Origin: Thermoplasmata archaeon
GTDB taxonomy: Archaea; Thermoplasmatota; Thermoplasmata; Lutacidiplasmatales; UBA184
Length of the DNA: 38,971 nt
Assembly (NCBI GenBank): GCA_022750455.1
Contig: JAKIVR010000014.1
Span: 1-38,971, forward strand
Direction: 5' to 3'
Under the pieces are notes generated by a model that made no database searches, had not been told where the DNA came from, and was given only the letters and a program-made list of their open reading frames with translations. Shown piece by piece: positions 1 through 6,961 of this stretch (its first letter is position 1; every line of letters begins with the position of its first letter). The position numbers and the translations under genes were made by a program.

Positions 1-1
1 A

Positions 2-73
2 TGGACACGGGGGGATTTGAACCCCCGACCTCTGCTTTGCGAAAGCAGCGATCTTCCGCTGATCTACGTGCCC
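2..73 (-). tRNA. tRNA-Ala (anticodon CGC)
   Basis: The reverse strand folds into a complete 72-nt cloverleaf without intron. The acceptor stem GGGCACG pairs with CGTGTCC and includes the G3-U70 wobble that is the alanine identity element. The anticodon stem CTGCT/AGCAG encloses the loop TTCGCAA, giving anticodon CGC (plus-strand 39-41) for GCG codons. The T-arm is GGGGG-TTCAAAT-CCCCC and the discriminator base is A. The 3' CCA is not encoded, so the CCA-adding enzyme at 22631 would be needed. Confidence 0.97.
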
Positions 74-99
74 GTATTCGGCGCTGACGCGCGTACCGA

Positions 100-110
100 C
101 TTAAAGATTA
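100..110 (-). promoter_or_regulatory. TATA box of tRNA-Ala
   Basis: The minus strand reads TAATCTTTAAG here, centred about 30 nt upstream of the tRNA 5' end at 73, the usual archaeal box A distance. The TAA stop codon of the upstream minus-strand gene (103-101) lies inside this box, so the two genes abut exactly. Confidence 0.65.
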
Positions 111-766
111 GTGCGGCGAGAGAATCGGCTCGGGACCGGGATCGTCCCCACCGGGGGACTCGTCAAGGGGCTCAGATTGTGCGGGGGGTTCCCGGCGGAA
201 GAAGAGGAGGTCGACCGGGCGCCGCTCGGGCCGGAGTCGGCGCCGCCCCCAGCGGGCGGTCGCCCGGAGGACGGCGGGGGCGACCGAGGGCTGCGCCGGA
301 GATGGACTGGCTGAAGTGTCCGTCCTTCCGGGTCGAACCGGAACAGGCCCACAAATCGTCCCCAATTGATGATGTTCAGAAGAGCGGAATCCGCCGACGG
401 GACCGTCACGCCGATCAGCTGTTGGACCTGTTCTTCCGTCAGTTGGTGTTCGGCGGAACTCTCCAACGCCCGGACGAGAGTGCGGAACAACGTCGTCCGC
501 TTGAGCTGTTCGCGCAGGAGCTCCTTGCGGTCCCGGATGGTGGCCGCCAGCAGCTTCCGCCCGATGTCGGTGAGGGTAATCCGACCGTCCTTCATCCTGA
601 CCAGTTGAAGGGCTTCCGCGAAGTCGCTGGAGGGGAGGATCTCGTCGATCTCGAGGTCGAGGTCGTCGGCGAGACGGGCGAGGTCGTCCTCCCCCTTGTG
701 CTCGTTCAGAAGGACCAGGAGCCCCATCATCTCTGACGGGGCGCATTTGGGGTAGATTGTGGGCAT
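101..766 (-). CDS. Free-standing AAA-associated C-terminal (AAA_assoc_C) domain protein
   Basis: Residues 1 to about 140 resemble the AAA-associated C-terminal domain normally fused to the end of NitT/TauT-type ABC ATPases. Visible features are GLLVLLNEHKGEDDLARLAD near the N-terminus, an ITLTDIGRKLLAATIRDRK stretch, and a predicted helical/winged-helix character. The last 75 residues are Pro/Ser/Gly/Arg low complexity and may not fold. It follows an ABC ATPase gene on the same strand after a 150-nt gap, so it probably works with that transporter as a detached regulatory domain. I see no frameshift joining the two. The start is ATG at 766; an internal Met at residue 13 is an alternative. Family assignment is from sequence pattern; function is inference. 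Confidence 0.72.
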   Translation of the reverse strand: MPTIYPKCAPSEMMGLLVLLNEHKGEDDLARLADDLDLEIDEILPSSDFAEALQLVRMKDGRITLTDIGRKLLAATIRDRKELLREQLKRTTLFRTLVRALESSAEHQLTEEQVQQLIGVTVPSADSALLNIINWGRFVGLFRFDPEGRTLQPVHLRRSPRSPPPSSGRPPAGGGADSGPSGARSTSSSSAGNPPHNLSPLTSPPVGTIPVPSRFSRRTNL

Positions 767-916
767 GAGCGACCTCTCTCCAACCAGATCGGAAGGGGCC
801 TACTACCCGTCAGGGGGTTAATGTACGTTTGGATTCGAGAGGAGGCTGCTCCGGCCCGCCAGTTCCCGCCCGCTACCGTTCGGGGCGTCGGCTCGGGGTC
901 CCTGGGTCGGAGCTCC

Positions 917-1747
917 TCACGGCGAGGGATCAGGGACCGACGGAAGCGGCTCGGTCTTGGTGCCCGCCGGCGGCTCCGGGTGCTTCTTGGAGTCCGCCTC
1001 CGTCACCAGGGAGTACACGTAATCGGTGAGGTCGTAAAAGGCGCTCGACTTTCGGTCCCGAGGTCGGGGCAGCTGCACGAGGACCCCTGCCAAGACGTGG
1101 GCCGGGCGCCGCGACAGGACGATCATGCGATCCGCCATCGCCAGCGCCTCCTCGATGTTGTGCGTCACCAAGATGACGGCGTCGGGCGGGAGCCCTGGGT
1201 CCCTCCAGAGCTGCAGCACCTCCTCGCGGAGGGCCTCGGCCGTGAGCGGGTCGAGGGCGCTGAACGGCTCATCCATGAGGAGCACCGCCGGTTCCACCGC
1301 GAGGGCCCGGGCGAGGCCGACCCGTTGTCGCATGCCTCCGGAGAGCTCCCTCGGGTACGCCTCTTCGAACCCTTCGAGACCGACGACCGAGATGTACTTC
1401 TCCACCTGGGACTCGAGACGGTCGGGAGAGGCCCGGAGCGCTTCCAGCCCGAAGGCGACGTTCTGCTTGACGGTCAGCCACGGGTACAGCGCGAAGTTCT
1501 GGAACACCAAGGCCATCTCGCGCCGCACGGAGGTGACCGGCTCCCCGCGGAACCGAACCTGGCCGAGGGTCGGTCGGTCGAGCCCCTGGATCAGCCGGAG
1601 GAGGGTCGACTTGCCGCACCCGGACGGGCCGACGATCGCGAGGAAATCATTGTCCGCGACGGAGAAGGTGATGCCGTTGAAGATCGTGAGGGAGCCGTGG
1701 GAAGTCGGGAAGGTCTTCTCGACCTCGTCCACTTCGATGAGTGTCAC
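917..1747 (-). CDS. ABC transporter ATP-binding protein, NitT/TauT (nitrate/sulfonate/taurine) type
   Basis: The 276-aa ATPase has Walker A GPSGCGKST (40-48), a Q-loop Gln at 83, signature LSGGM (135-139), Walker B VLLMDE (155-160) and the H-loop His at 196. The best matching family is the NitT/TauT/SsuB importers, which move anions or organosulfur compounds into the cytoplasm. I chose the GTG at 1747 because homology begins there (TLIEVDEVEKTF), 34 nt after the permease stop; an in-frame ATG at 1843 would overlap the permease gene. In many archaeal relatives the protein continues into an AAA_assoc_C domain. Here it ends after a Pro-rich tail, and that domain is encoded next at 766-101. No substrate-binding protein is present in the window, so the substrate is unknown. 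Confidence 0.9.
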   Translation of the reverse strand: MTLIEVDEVEKTFPTSHGSLTIFNGITFSVADNDFLAIVGPSGCGKSTLLRLIQGLDRPTLGQVRFRGEPVTSVRREMALVFQNFALYPWLTVKQNVAFGLEALRASPDRLESQVEKYISVVGLEGFEEAYPRELSGGMRQRVGLARALAVEPAVLLMDEPFSALDPLTAEALREEVLQLWRDPGLPPDAVILVTHNIEEALAMADRMIVLSRRPAHVLAGVLVQLPRPRDRKSSAFYDLTDYVYSLVTEADSKKHPEPPAGTKTEPLPSVPDPSP

Positions 1748-1781
1748 GTGTCCGCCCTCGTACCGGAATCGGGGACGGACG

Positions 1782-3512
1782 TCAGTAGTCCATCCGGTAT
1801 TTCGCCGTGGCCTGACGATAGAGGCGCTTCCACAAAAGCTCATTGACGGTGATGACCGCCGCCACCAACGCGAAGAGGCTGGCGACCAGGAGCGGCAGCC
1901 CGGTGTTCCCCGGGAACTTGAGAGCGAGGTTCAGCATCTCTCCGATCCCCAACACCGAGAAGTGTTGGGCGGTGGGGCCCGTGCCGTACTGCAGGTACTC
2001 CGCGATGACGAGCGTGTTCCATCCGCCCCCGAACGCGGTGATCGAACCGGTGATGAACGCCGGGAAGATCGCCGGGAGGATCAGCCGACGGTACCGCTCC
2101 CGACGGGAGAGCCCGTACGATCGGGCCGCCTCGGCGAGGTCGGAGGGGATCGACTTGAGACCAGAGAGGATGTTGAAGAACAGGTACCAGATCATCCCGG
2201 TGATCAGCATCAGGATCGCCGCCCCTTGAAATCCGAAGTACGGGAGGAGCGCGAAGATGAACAGCGGGAACAGGGCGGTCGCGGGAACGGAGGCGACGAT
2301 CTCCACCATGGGGAGGCCGAACTTGGTCGCCCGTGGACGGGCGGCGATCCAGATCGCGAGCGGGAGCGCGATCGCCACGGACAGGGCGTAGGCGGCGACC
2401 ACCCGGCCGAAGGAGTATCCCAGCGCCAGCGGCAGCAGTTTCATCTGGGCCCACACGGGAGGCGTGATCGGCTGGCTGTAGACGGCGATCACACCGACCG
2501 AGATGGCGATGAGCAGCAGCCACACGAAGACGAGGATGACGCCTAGCCCGACCATCCGGGGCGCGGCGGCCCACGGCGACGGGCTCTCCGAAGGTTGCGT
2601 CCGGGGCACCACCCGGCTCCCGAGGCTGACGAGCGGGGTGCCCACTCGGCGGATCCCATGGCGGACCCCCCGGGCGACGCTGCCCGCGGCGCGCCGGAAC
2701 GTGCCGGGGCCGCCGAGCGTCCCGCGCATCGGGGCCTCGAGCGCCTCCCCGCTTGGCGACGTATCGTACCGGAACTTCTCGGCCCACTTGGTGAGCGGGC
2801 GCCACACGAACAGGTCCAGCAGCACGATGAGGGCGATGAGGACGATGAGGCCCGCGGCCAGCGCCGTCCCGTCGTGATTCCCCGCGGCGACGAGAAGGAA
2901 ACTGCCGATCCCCGGGAGCACGGTCGTGTTGTTGGACGTGGAGATGAACTCCGCGGCGACGAGGAAGTACCACCCGCCGGTCCAGGAGAGGACGGTGTTG
3001 TAGACCAGGCGGTTCGCGGTCGAAGGCAGCACGACCCGGCGCATCCGTTCCCACCCGGTCATGCCGAACGAGTCGGCCGCTTCCTTGAGGTCGGCCGGGA
3101 TCGACTTGAGCGACTCGTAGACCCCGAAGACCATGTTCCACGACATGCAGGTGAAGATCAGGAAGATGCAGGCGAAGTTCGGTCCGATGAAGCTCCCGCC
3201 GGCCGAGACGAACACGACGATCGCGAGCGGGAAGAACCCGAGGATCGGGACCGACTGGAGGATGTCGAGCACGGGGATCATGACCCGCTCCGCGCTCACC
3301 CGGGTGGCCGCGTAGTAGCCGTAGACCAACGCGAAGCCGAGGGAGAGAAGGTAGGCGAGGAGCATCCGAACGAACGAGGCCCCGAGGTCGCTGAGCGCCC
3401 CGGGGAGGTCCGCGCCGACCCCCGCCGCCCCGGGAAGCAGCACGAACCCGGCGACGGTCGGAACGAACGCCAACGCGAGCAAGTAGCGAGGAAGCGGGCG
3501 CGTGTGCAACAT
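1782..3512 (-). CDS. ABC transporter permease with two fused permease domains (anion type, duplicated)
   Basis: This 576-aa membrane protein contains two binding-protein-dependent permease domains in tandem, about residues 1-250 and 320-570. Each has its own cytoplasmic EAA loop (LKEAADSFGMTGWERMRRV near 140 and LAEAARSYGLSRRERYRRL in the second half). The central linker is charged and Pro-rich. It matches the duplicated permease component of archaeal anion ABC transporters, so one polypeptide replaces the usual permease dimer. It is upstream of the ATPase gene and probably co-transcribed with it. ATG at 3512 is used; a weak TATA-like element (CCAAATAGCC) lies about 45 nt upstream. Confidence 0.88.
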   Translation of the reverse strand: MLHTRPLPRYLLALAFVPTVAGFVLLPGAAGVGADLPGALSDLGASFVRMLLAYLLSLGFALVYGYYAATRVSAERVMIPVLDILQSVPILGFFPLAIVVFVSAGGSFIGPNFACIFLIFTCMSWNMVFGVYESLKSIPADLKEAADSFGMTGWERMRRVVLPSTANRLVYNTVLSWTGGWYFLVAAEFISTSNNTTVLPGIGSFLLVAAGNHDGTALAAGLIVLIALIVLLDLFVWRPLTKWAEKFRYDTSPSGEALEAPMRGTLGGPGTFRRAAGSVARGVRHGIRRVGTPLVSLGSRVVPRTQPSESPSPWAAAPRMVGLGVILVFVWLLLIAISVGVIAVYSQPITPPVWAQMKLLPLALGYSFGRVVAAYALSVAIALPLAIWIAARPRATKFGLPMVEIVASVPATALFPLFIFALLPYFGFQGAAILMLITGMIWYLFFNILSGLKSIPSDLAEAARSYGLSRRERYRRLILPAIFPAFITGSITAFGGGWNTLVIAEYLQYGTGPTAQHFSVLGIGEMLNLALKFPGNTGLPLLVASLFALVAAVITVNELLWKRLYRQATAKYRMDY

Positions 3513-3644
3513 CCCCCGCCGCTCTCGGCCGCTCGGTGGGACCCCGTCGGGGCTATTTGGATTGATGGGCCGACGCGCGGTCGAGTCGTCCGCTCTCGGT
3601 CGTGGCTCGGTTCACGCCGGGAGATCGCCCGGCAGCGAGACACG

Positions 3645-3651
3645 CTTATAG
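3645..3651 (+). promoter_or_regulatory. TATA box of tRNA-Gln (possibly of the tRNA-Gln/tRNA-Leu pair)
   Basis: CTTATAG is centred 28 nt before the first base of tRNA-Gln. No comparable box precedes tRNA-Leu(TAG) in the 36-nt spacer, so the two tRNAs may share this promoter. Confidence 0.7.
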
Positions 3652-3675
3652 TCAGGGGTCGCTCGGTGCCGTCGT

Positions 3676-3782
3676 AGCCCCGTAGTGTAGTGGCCAATCA
3701 TGCGAGACTCTGGATCTCGCGACGCAGGTTCGAACGCCTCTCCGTCCTCGGACGCGGTGGGCCGAAACTCCTGCCGGGGCTA
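3676..3782 (+). tRNA. tRNA-Gln (anticodon CTG) with an intron in the T-loop
   Basis: Acceptor AGCCCCG (3676-3682) pairs perfectly with CGGGGCT (3775-3781), followed by discriminator A. The anticodon stem CGAGA/TCTCG holds loop CTCTGGA, giving anticodon CTG (3710-3712). The D-arm is normal for an archaeal tRNA-Gln. The T-stem GCAGG (3724-3728) meets its partner CCTGC only at 3770-3774, because 34 nt are inserted inside the T-loop. Removing 3735-3768 restores a standard T-loop, TTCGAAT. The intron ends form a canonical BHB (see the intron entry). A gene finder expecting an intron only next to the anticodon could miss or truncate this gene. Confidence 0.92.
3735..3768 (+). other. 34-nt tRNA intron in the T-loop of tRNA-Gln, with canonical BHB
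   Basis: The T-stem GCAGG/CCTGC is the outer helix. The central 4-bp helix is TTCG (3729-3732) with CGAA (3763-3766). The 5' bulge is AAC (3733-3735) and the 3' bulge is ACT (3767-3769). The inner helix is GCC (3736-3738) with GGC (3760-3762). Cutting after the second base of each 3-nt bulge, the usual archaeal endonuclease rule, gives intron 3735-3768 and a mature loop TTCGAAT. The intron interior has a TCCG/CGGA hairpin. Confidence 0.88.
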
Positions 3783-3842
3783 CTCTTCTTCATGGAGAAC
3801 GGAGTTGACGATGTCCGTGCGGGGGTGCTCCAGTCCGGCCAA

Positions 3843-3872
3843 AGCGGCGATCCGTTCGGACGCCGCGGCCAG
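3843..3872 (+). other. 30-nt intron in the D-arm of tRNA-Leu(TAG)
   Basis: The BHB core is clear. The central helix is GGCC (3837-3840) with GGCC (3867-3870). The 5' bulge is AAA (3841-3843), the 3' bulge AGC (3871-3873), and the inner helix GCGGCG (3844-3849) with CGCCGC (3861-3866). A TCC/GGA terminal hairpin closes the intron. Cutting after the second bulge base gives 3843-3872. The mature D-loop then has 13 nt with conserved A14, G18-G19 and A21. The outer helix is only the 3-bp D-stem. Confidence 0.8.
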
Positions 3873-3920
3873 CGAGGCAGGGCTTAGGACCCTGTTGCCT
3901 AGGGCATTCGCCGGTTCAAA

Positions 3921-3952
3921 CGGAGCGTGGGGATCGACCCGCGCCCGGAGAT
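3921..3952 (+). other. 32-nt intron in the T-loop of tRNA-Leu(TAG)
   Basis: The intron folds as a strong hairpin, GCGTGGG (3925-3931) with CCCGCGC (3938-3944), extended by CGG/CCG. Its boundaries were set by restoring T-loop TTCAAAT, the same insertion point as in tRNA-Gln. The BHB is relaxed. The central helix would be TTCA against GGAG, with one G-U pair and an A-G mismatch, and bulges AAC and ATT. Confidence 0.72.
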
Positions 3953-3989
3953 TCCGGCCCCCCGCATCTCCCTCCCGCGGCGGCCGACG

Positions 3990-4919
3990 GTGATCGATAC
4001 CTCCCCTCTCCCCGAGCGGTGGCTGACCCCCGAGGCGATCCACGGCCTCTCCCCGGAAGAGGCGGACCATCTGATCGATCAACTCGAAGCGGCCGTCCCC
4101 GTCAGTCCCGGTCTGGTCCGGATCCCCGGCGCTCCGTTGGAGGAGGCGATCGTCTTCGGCGACACGCACGGCGATTGGCGAAGTACCGTCGCCGTCGCCC
4201 GACGGTTCCTCGAGTCCCCCGAGACCCGATGCCTCGTGGGGTTGGGGGACTACGTCGACCGCTCGCCTACGGACTGCGAGAACGGCGGCGTGTTGAACGT
4301 CCTGTATCTGCTCGGCCTTCGCGCCGTCTTCCCGGATCGGGTGATCCTCATCCAAGGGAACCACGAAACGGTCCGACGTTTGGCGGTCGTCCCCCACACA
4401 CTCCCCGAGGAGGTCGACGACCTCTGGGGCCCGGAGGTCGAGCGGTACCAGCGGATCCTCGGACTGCTCGAACGGGGACCGCTCGCCGCCGTCACGAGTT
4501 CCGGGGTCTATCTGGCCCACGGCGGCTTCCCCGAGATCCGGCGTCCGGAGGAGCTGAACCAGGGGTTCGAACCGGCCGACGAGGACGGGCTCCTCCACCT
4601 GGTGTGGCAGAGTCCGGACGCCTCGCAGATCGACCGAGGCCTTCTCCCGCCGTTCACCGACAAGTCGCTCCGCCAGTTCCTGAAGCTCGCCTCGGCCTCG
4701 CTCTTCCTGCGCGGGCACGATCCCGACGTCGTCGGCCGCCCTCTTTACGGCGGTCACTGCGTGACGCTTCACACGAGCCGGATCTACGAGAGGTACGGCG
4801 GCGTCCTGCTCGCGCGGGTCCCTCTCAACCGCCCCGTCCTCTCGTCGCAGGACATCTCGCTCGAGCATCTCGAGACCGAAGGGAAGGAGTTCCCGGACGT
4901 CGGCGAGAGCTCAGAATAG
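3990..4919 (+). CDS. PPP-family serine/threonine protein phosphatase
   Basis: This 309-aa metallophosphoesterase carries the PPP signature set: GDTHG (57-61), GDYVDR (86-91; the usual following Gly is Ser here), GNHE (123-126), then AHGG and LRGHD further on. These supply the two-metal site and phosphate-binding arginines for removing phosphate from Ser/Thr in proteins. The open frame extends upstream to a GTG at 3927, but that lies inside the T-loop intron of tRNA-Leu. The GTG at 3990, 24 nt after the tRNA end, is the first start outside the tRNA. The tail overlaps the convergent tsr3 gene by 9 nt. No regulatory domain is visible and the target is unknown. Confidence 0.87.
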   Translation: MIDTSPLPERWLTPEAIHGLSPEEADHLIDQLEAAVPVSPGLVRIPGAPLEEAIVFGDTHGDWRSTVAVARRFLESPETRCLVGLGDYVDRSPTDCENGGVLNVLYLLGLRAVFPDRVILIQGNHETVRRLAVVPHTLPEEVDDLWGPEVERYQRILGLLERGPLAAVTSSGVYLAHGGFPEIRRPEELNQGFEPADEDGLLHLVWQSPDASQIDRGLLPPFTDKSLRQFLKLASASLFLRGHDPDVVGRPLYGGHCVTLHTSRIYERYGGVLLARVPLNRPVLSSQDISLEHLETEGKEFPDVGESSE

Positions 4920-5477
4920 ATCCCGCTCAGCGGTCCGAATCTCTTCGGCCGTGGCGCAGGCGACGTACCGCGCCAGGGCCAGCTCGTTCAGCGAGAGGAA
5001 GCTCCCCCCTCCGGGCGAGACCGCGAGAACGTCCCCGGCCCGCTCCGTCTCCCCCAGGACCGCCAGCGCGGCGGCGAACGCCTCGGCCGTGTTTAGCTGG
5101 GCGACGCGTCCAAAGTGCTGCGGGTTGGCGGCGAGGAGGATCGGAAGCCTCCGTCGGTGGGCCCGCCGCCCTCCCCCCGGGATCAGATCGGGGTACGAGT
5201 TCCGGTCGTGCAACCGGTTCCAAGAACAGTCGACGCCCAGGATCCCGTTCTGCTTCGCGCGGGATCGATCAGCGCCCGACAGCGGCTCGGCCGCGTACGG
5301 GTCGAGCAACAGCGGCGCGATCGGAGCCCGCTCGCCGCCTCCCAGGGCGACCGCGAGGCGTTGCCGGATCAGCCGACGGCCGGTACACGCCTTGGGGTGG
5401 TCTTCCTTGGCGAGGAAGAGGAACAGGCGGATCGGTCCGTCAGTGGAGCGGGTGCGAATACTCCCGGAAGAGCGCAT
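4911..5477 (-). CDS. tsr3: Tsr3/DUF367 rRNA aminocarboxypropyltransferase
   Basis: The 188-aa protein has hallmark Tsr3 stretches: a start region with KEDHPKACTGRRL, DPYAAEPLSGAD, GVDCSWN, and LPILLAANPQHFGR followed by an AEAFAAAL helix. The family transfers the 3-amino-3-carboxypropyl group of S-adenosylmethionine onto a uridine-derived base of small-subunit rRNA, a late ribosome maturation step. ATG at 5477 is the only ATG or GTG in frame before the conserved region. It lies 38 nt inside the end of the aldolase gene on the same strand, so the two are likely co-transcribed. The N-terminal residues before PIRLFLFLAKED are probably non-conserved. Confidence 0.92.
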   Translation of the reverse strand: MRSSGSIRTRSTDGPIRLFLFLAKEDHPKACTGRRLIRQRLAVALGGGERAPIAPLLLDPYAAEPLSGADRSRAKQNGILGVDCSWNRLHDRNSYPDLIPGGGRRAHRRRLPILLAANPQHFGRVAQLNTAEAFAAALAVLGETERAGDVLAVSPGGGSFLSLNELALARYVACATAEEIRTAERDLF

Positions 5478-6384
5478 GGATGTTCCGGGTGATCTGGAGC
5501 GCGTCGTCCCACGGGCGCTGCCAGAGGTTGCGGCCGAAGATGATTCCCGTCGCCCCGGCGTCCATCGACGCGCGGACCTTGGCGAGAAGCTCGGCGTCCC
5601 CGACCTTTTCGCCGCCCGAGACGAGGACGAGACAGCGTCCCGCGCTCTGGACGACCTTGCGGAACGCCGCCTCGTGCGAGAGGGAGAGGGTGTTGTACGG
5701 GGCCGGGGACTCCGCGTCCTTCTGGGACGGCACCGGATAGTTCACCTTGACGATGTCCGCGCCGAGTTCCAGGGCGACCCGGGCGGCGTAGTCGACCGCG
5801 TACAGGCTCTCCTTGCCGCCCCGCTTGTTGACGAACTCCCCCCGTGGATATGCCCAGACGATGAGGGGAATCCCCAGGCGATCGCAATCGGCGCGGACCA
5901 GGCGCAGCTGCTCAAAGTCCCGGTCCTGCGCCGCGGAACCGACGTAGACCGTGTAGCCGACCGCGTCGGCGCCGAGCCGGACGGCGTCCTCCACGGAACC
6001 CGTCAGAGGCGAGAAGGCGGCCGTGTCGGGCGGGATCGAGGTCTTGCCGTTGAGCTTCAGGACGAGGGGGACCTCGCCCGCGTACTGGTGGAAGTACTTC
6101 TCGGCGAGCCCGATGTGAAGGGCGATCGCCGAGAACTTCCCGTCGCGGGCCAAGCGGTACTGATAGTCCGGGTCGAGCGCATCCGGGTTGGAGAAGAAGT
6201 CGACCGGACCGTGCTCCAGTCCTTGATCGATCGGGAGGACGAGGAGCGTCCCGCCCCCCGGACCGTAGTCGTAGAGGAGCCGCTTGAGCCGCGTGCGCTT
6301 CCCCGGGGAGAGGCCCATCGCTTCCAGGGTCGGTCGTCGCACTGAACCGGGGCCCACCGCCGATCCCGCCGAACGTCCCGCCAT
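5440..6384 (-). CDS. Class I fructose-bisphosphate aldolase (DhnA/FbaB type)
   Basis: The 314-aa protein belongs to the archaeal-type class I aldolases of the DeoC/FbaB superfamily, TIM-barrel enzymes using a Schiff-base lysine. Recognisable segments are LLVLPIDQGLEHGP near residue 50, LKLNGKTSIP, GADAVGYTVYVGS, a DIVKVNYPVP strand with the likely Schiff-base Lys, LVLVSGGEK and ATGIIFGRNLWQRP at the phosphate-binding end. It would interconvert fructose 1,6-bisphosphate with triose phosphates in glycolysis/gluconeogenesis. ATG 6384 is used because a TATA-like element lies about 36 nt upstream. An internal ATG at 6318 (MGLSPGKRTRL) fits the conserved start better and cannot be excluded. The 3' end overlaps tsr3. 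Confidence 0.9.
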   Translation of the reverse strand: MAGRSAGSAVGPGSVRRPTLEAMGLSPGKRTRLKRLLYDYGPGGGTLLVLPIDQGLEHGPVDFFSNPDALDPDYQYRLARDGKFSAIALHIGLAEKYFHQYAGEVPLVLKLNGKTSIPPDTAAFSPLTGSVEDAVRLGADAVGYTVYVGSAAQDRDFEQLRLVRADCDRLGIPLIVWAYPRGEFVNKRGGKESLYAVDYAARVALELGADIVKVNYPVPSQKDAESPAPYNTLSLSHEAAFRKVVQSAGRCLVLVSGGEKVGDAELLAKVRASMDAGATGIIFGRNLWQRPWDDALQITRNIHALFREYSHPLH

Positions 6385-6415
6385 CTGCCTGCCTCGGCAG
6401 GGGGAGTTTCGGCCG

Positions 6416-6426
6416 GGTCTTAACCG
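6416..6426 (-). promoter_or_regulatory. Putative TATA box of the aldolase-tsr3 unit
   Basis: The minus strand has GGTTAAGACC about 36 nt upstream of the aldolase ATG at 6384, in the 66-nt gap after the peroxiredoxin gene. It predicts a leader of roughly 10 nt. Confidence 0.4.
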
Positions 6427-6450
6427 TTCGTGGCCGACGACCGCGGCGGC

Positions 6451-6945
6451 TCAGCGGATGAGCGTCGCCGCGAGGTGCGGCACGTGCTCGACCACGGTCT
6501 TGCTGTAATCCGCGCCGGGCGGGAGCTGGTCCCGCGAGAGTCGGACGACGTCTTGGATCTGGCCTTCCTTGTTGATCACGAAGGTGATGCGTTGGACGCT
6601 CGGGTGGCCGTCACGACCGGTGCCCAACGCGCCGTAGAGCTGGGCGACGCTGCCGTCCACGTCCGCCAGGAGCGGGTAGTTCAGGTCCTGCTCCTTCGCG
6701 AACTCCTGGTGGAGCGCCACCGGATCCATGGAGATGCCCAAGATGACGTCCCCGCGGTCGGCGAACGCTCCGTGATGGTCCCGGAAGCTGCAGGCTTCGA
6801 CGGTGCAGACGCTGGTCTTGTCCTTCGGGTAGAAGAATACCACGACGTTCGACCGTCCCCGGAACTGGGACAATCGGATCGTTCCGCCTTGGTGGGACGG
6901 GAGTTCGAACTCCGGGGCCGGGTCGCCAACTTTCGGTTCGGTCAT
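6451..6945 (-). CDS. Peroxiredoxin, PrxQ/Bcp type, with both cysteines
   Basis: This 164-aa thioredoxin-fold peroxidase has the peroxidatic Cys47 in [10 protein letters not shown] and a resolving cysteine five residues later (Cys52), the atypical 2-Cys PrxQ arrangement. It reduces hydroperoxides in the cytoplasm and is regenerated by a thioredoxin-like donor. The frame opens at a GTG at 6954, but ATG 6945 ([13 protein letters not shown]) is the standard family start. It also sits about 32 nt after a TATA-like TTGATAAC. It is divergent from the cation transporter. A second, differently built Bcp protein is at 28749-29222. Confidence 0.92.
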   Translation of the reverse strand: MTEPKVGDPAPEFELPSHQGGTIRLSQFRGRSNVVVFFYPKDKTSVCTVEACSFRDHHGAFADRGDVILGISMDPVALHQEFAKEQDLNYPLLADVDGSVAQLYGALGTGRDGHPSVQRITFVINKEGQIQDVVRLSRDQLPPGADYSKTVVEHVPHLAATLIR

Positions 6946-6961
6946 AGAGATCACTAGGTAA

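Larger units (their letters stand above)
3819..3966 (+). tRNA. tRNA-Leu (anticodon TAG) interrupted by two introns (D-arm and T-loop)
   Basis: Acceptor GCGGGGG (3819-3825) pairs perfectly with CCCCCGC (3959-3965), discriminator A at 3966. The anticodon stem CAGGG/CCCTG (3878-3882, 3890-3894) holds loop CTTAGGA, anticodon TAG, and a long type II variable arm follows as expected for leucine. The D-stem CTC (3828-3830) pairs with GAG (3874-3876), with a 30-nt intron between. The T-stem GCCGG (3910-3914) pairs with CCGGC (3954-3958), with a 32-nt intron in the T-loop. Splicing gives an ordinary archaeal tRNA-Leu of about 86 nt with a 13-nt D-loop and T-loop TTCAAAT. No intron lies at the usual 37/38 site. 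It begins 36 nt after tRNA-Gln. Confidence 0.87.

Noticed and set aside
3676-3966. The two intron-bearing tRNAs being decayed pseudogenes
   Set aside because: All acceptor, anticodon and T stems are perfectly paired and identity features are kept. Inserted segments form BHB-type junctions whose removal restores standard loops; decay would not produce this.
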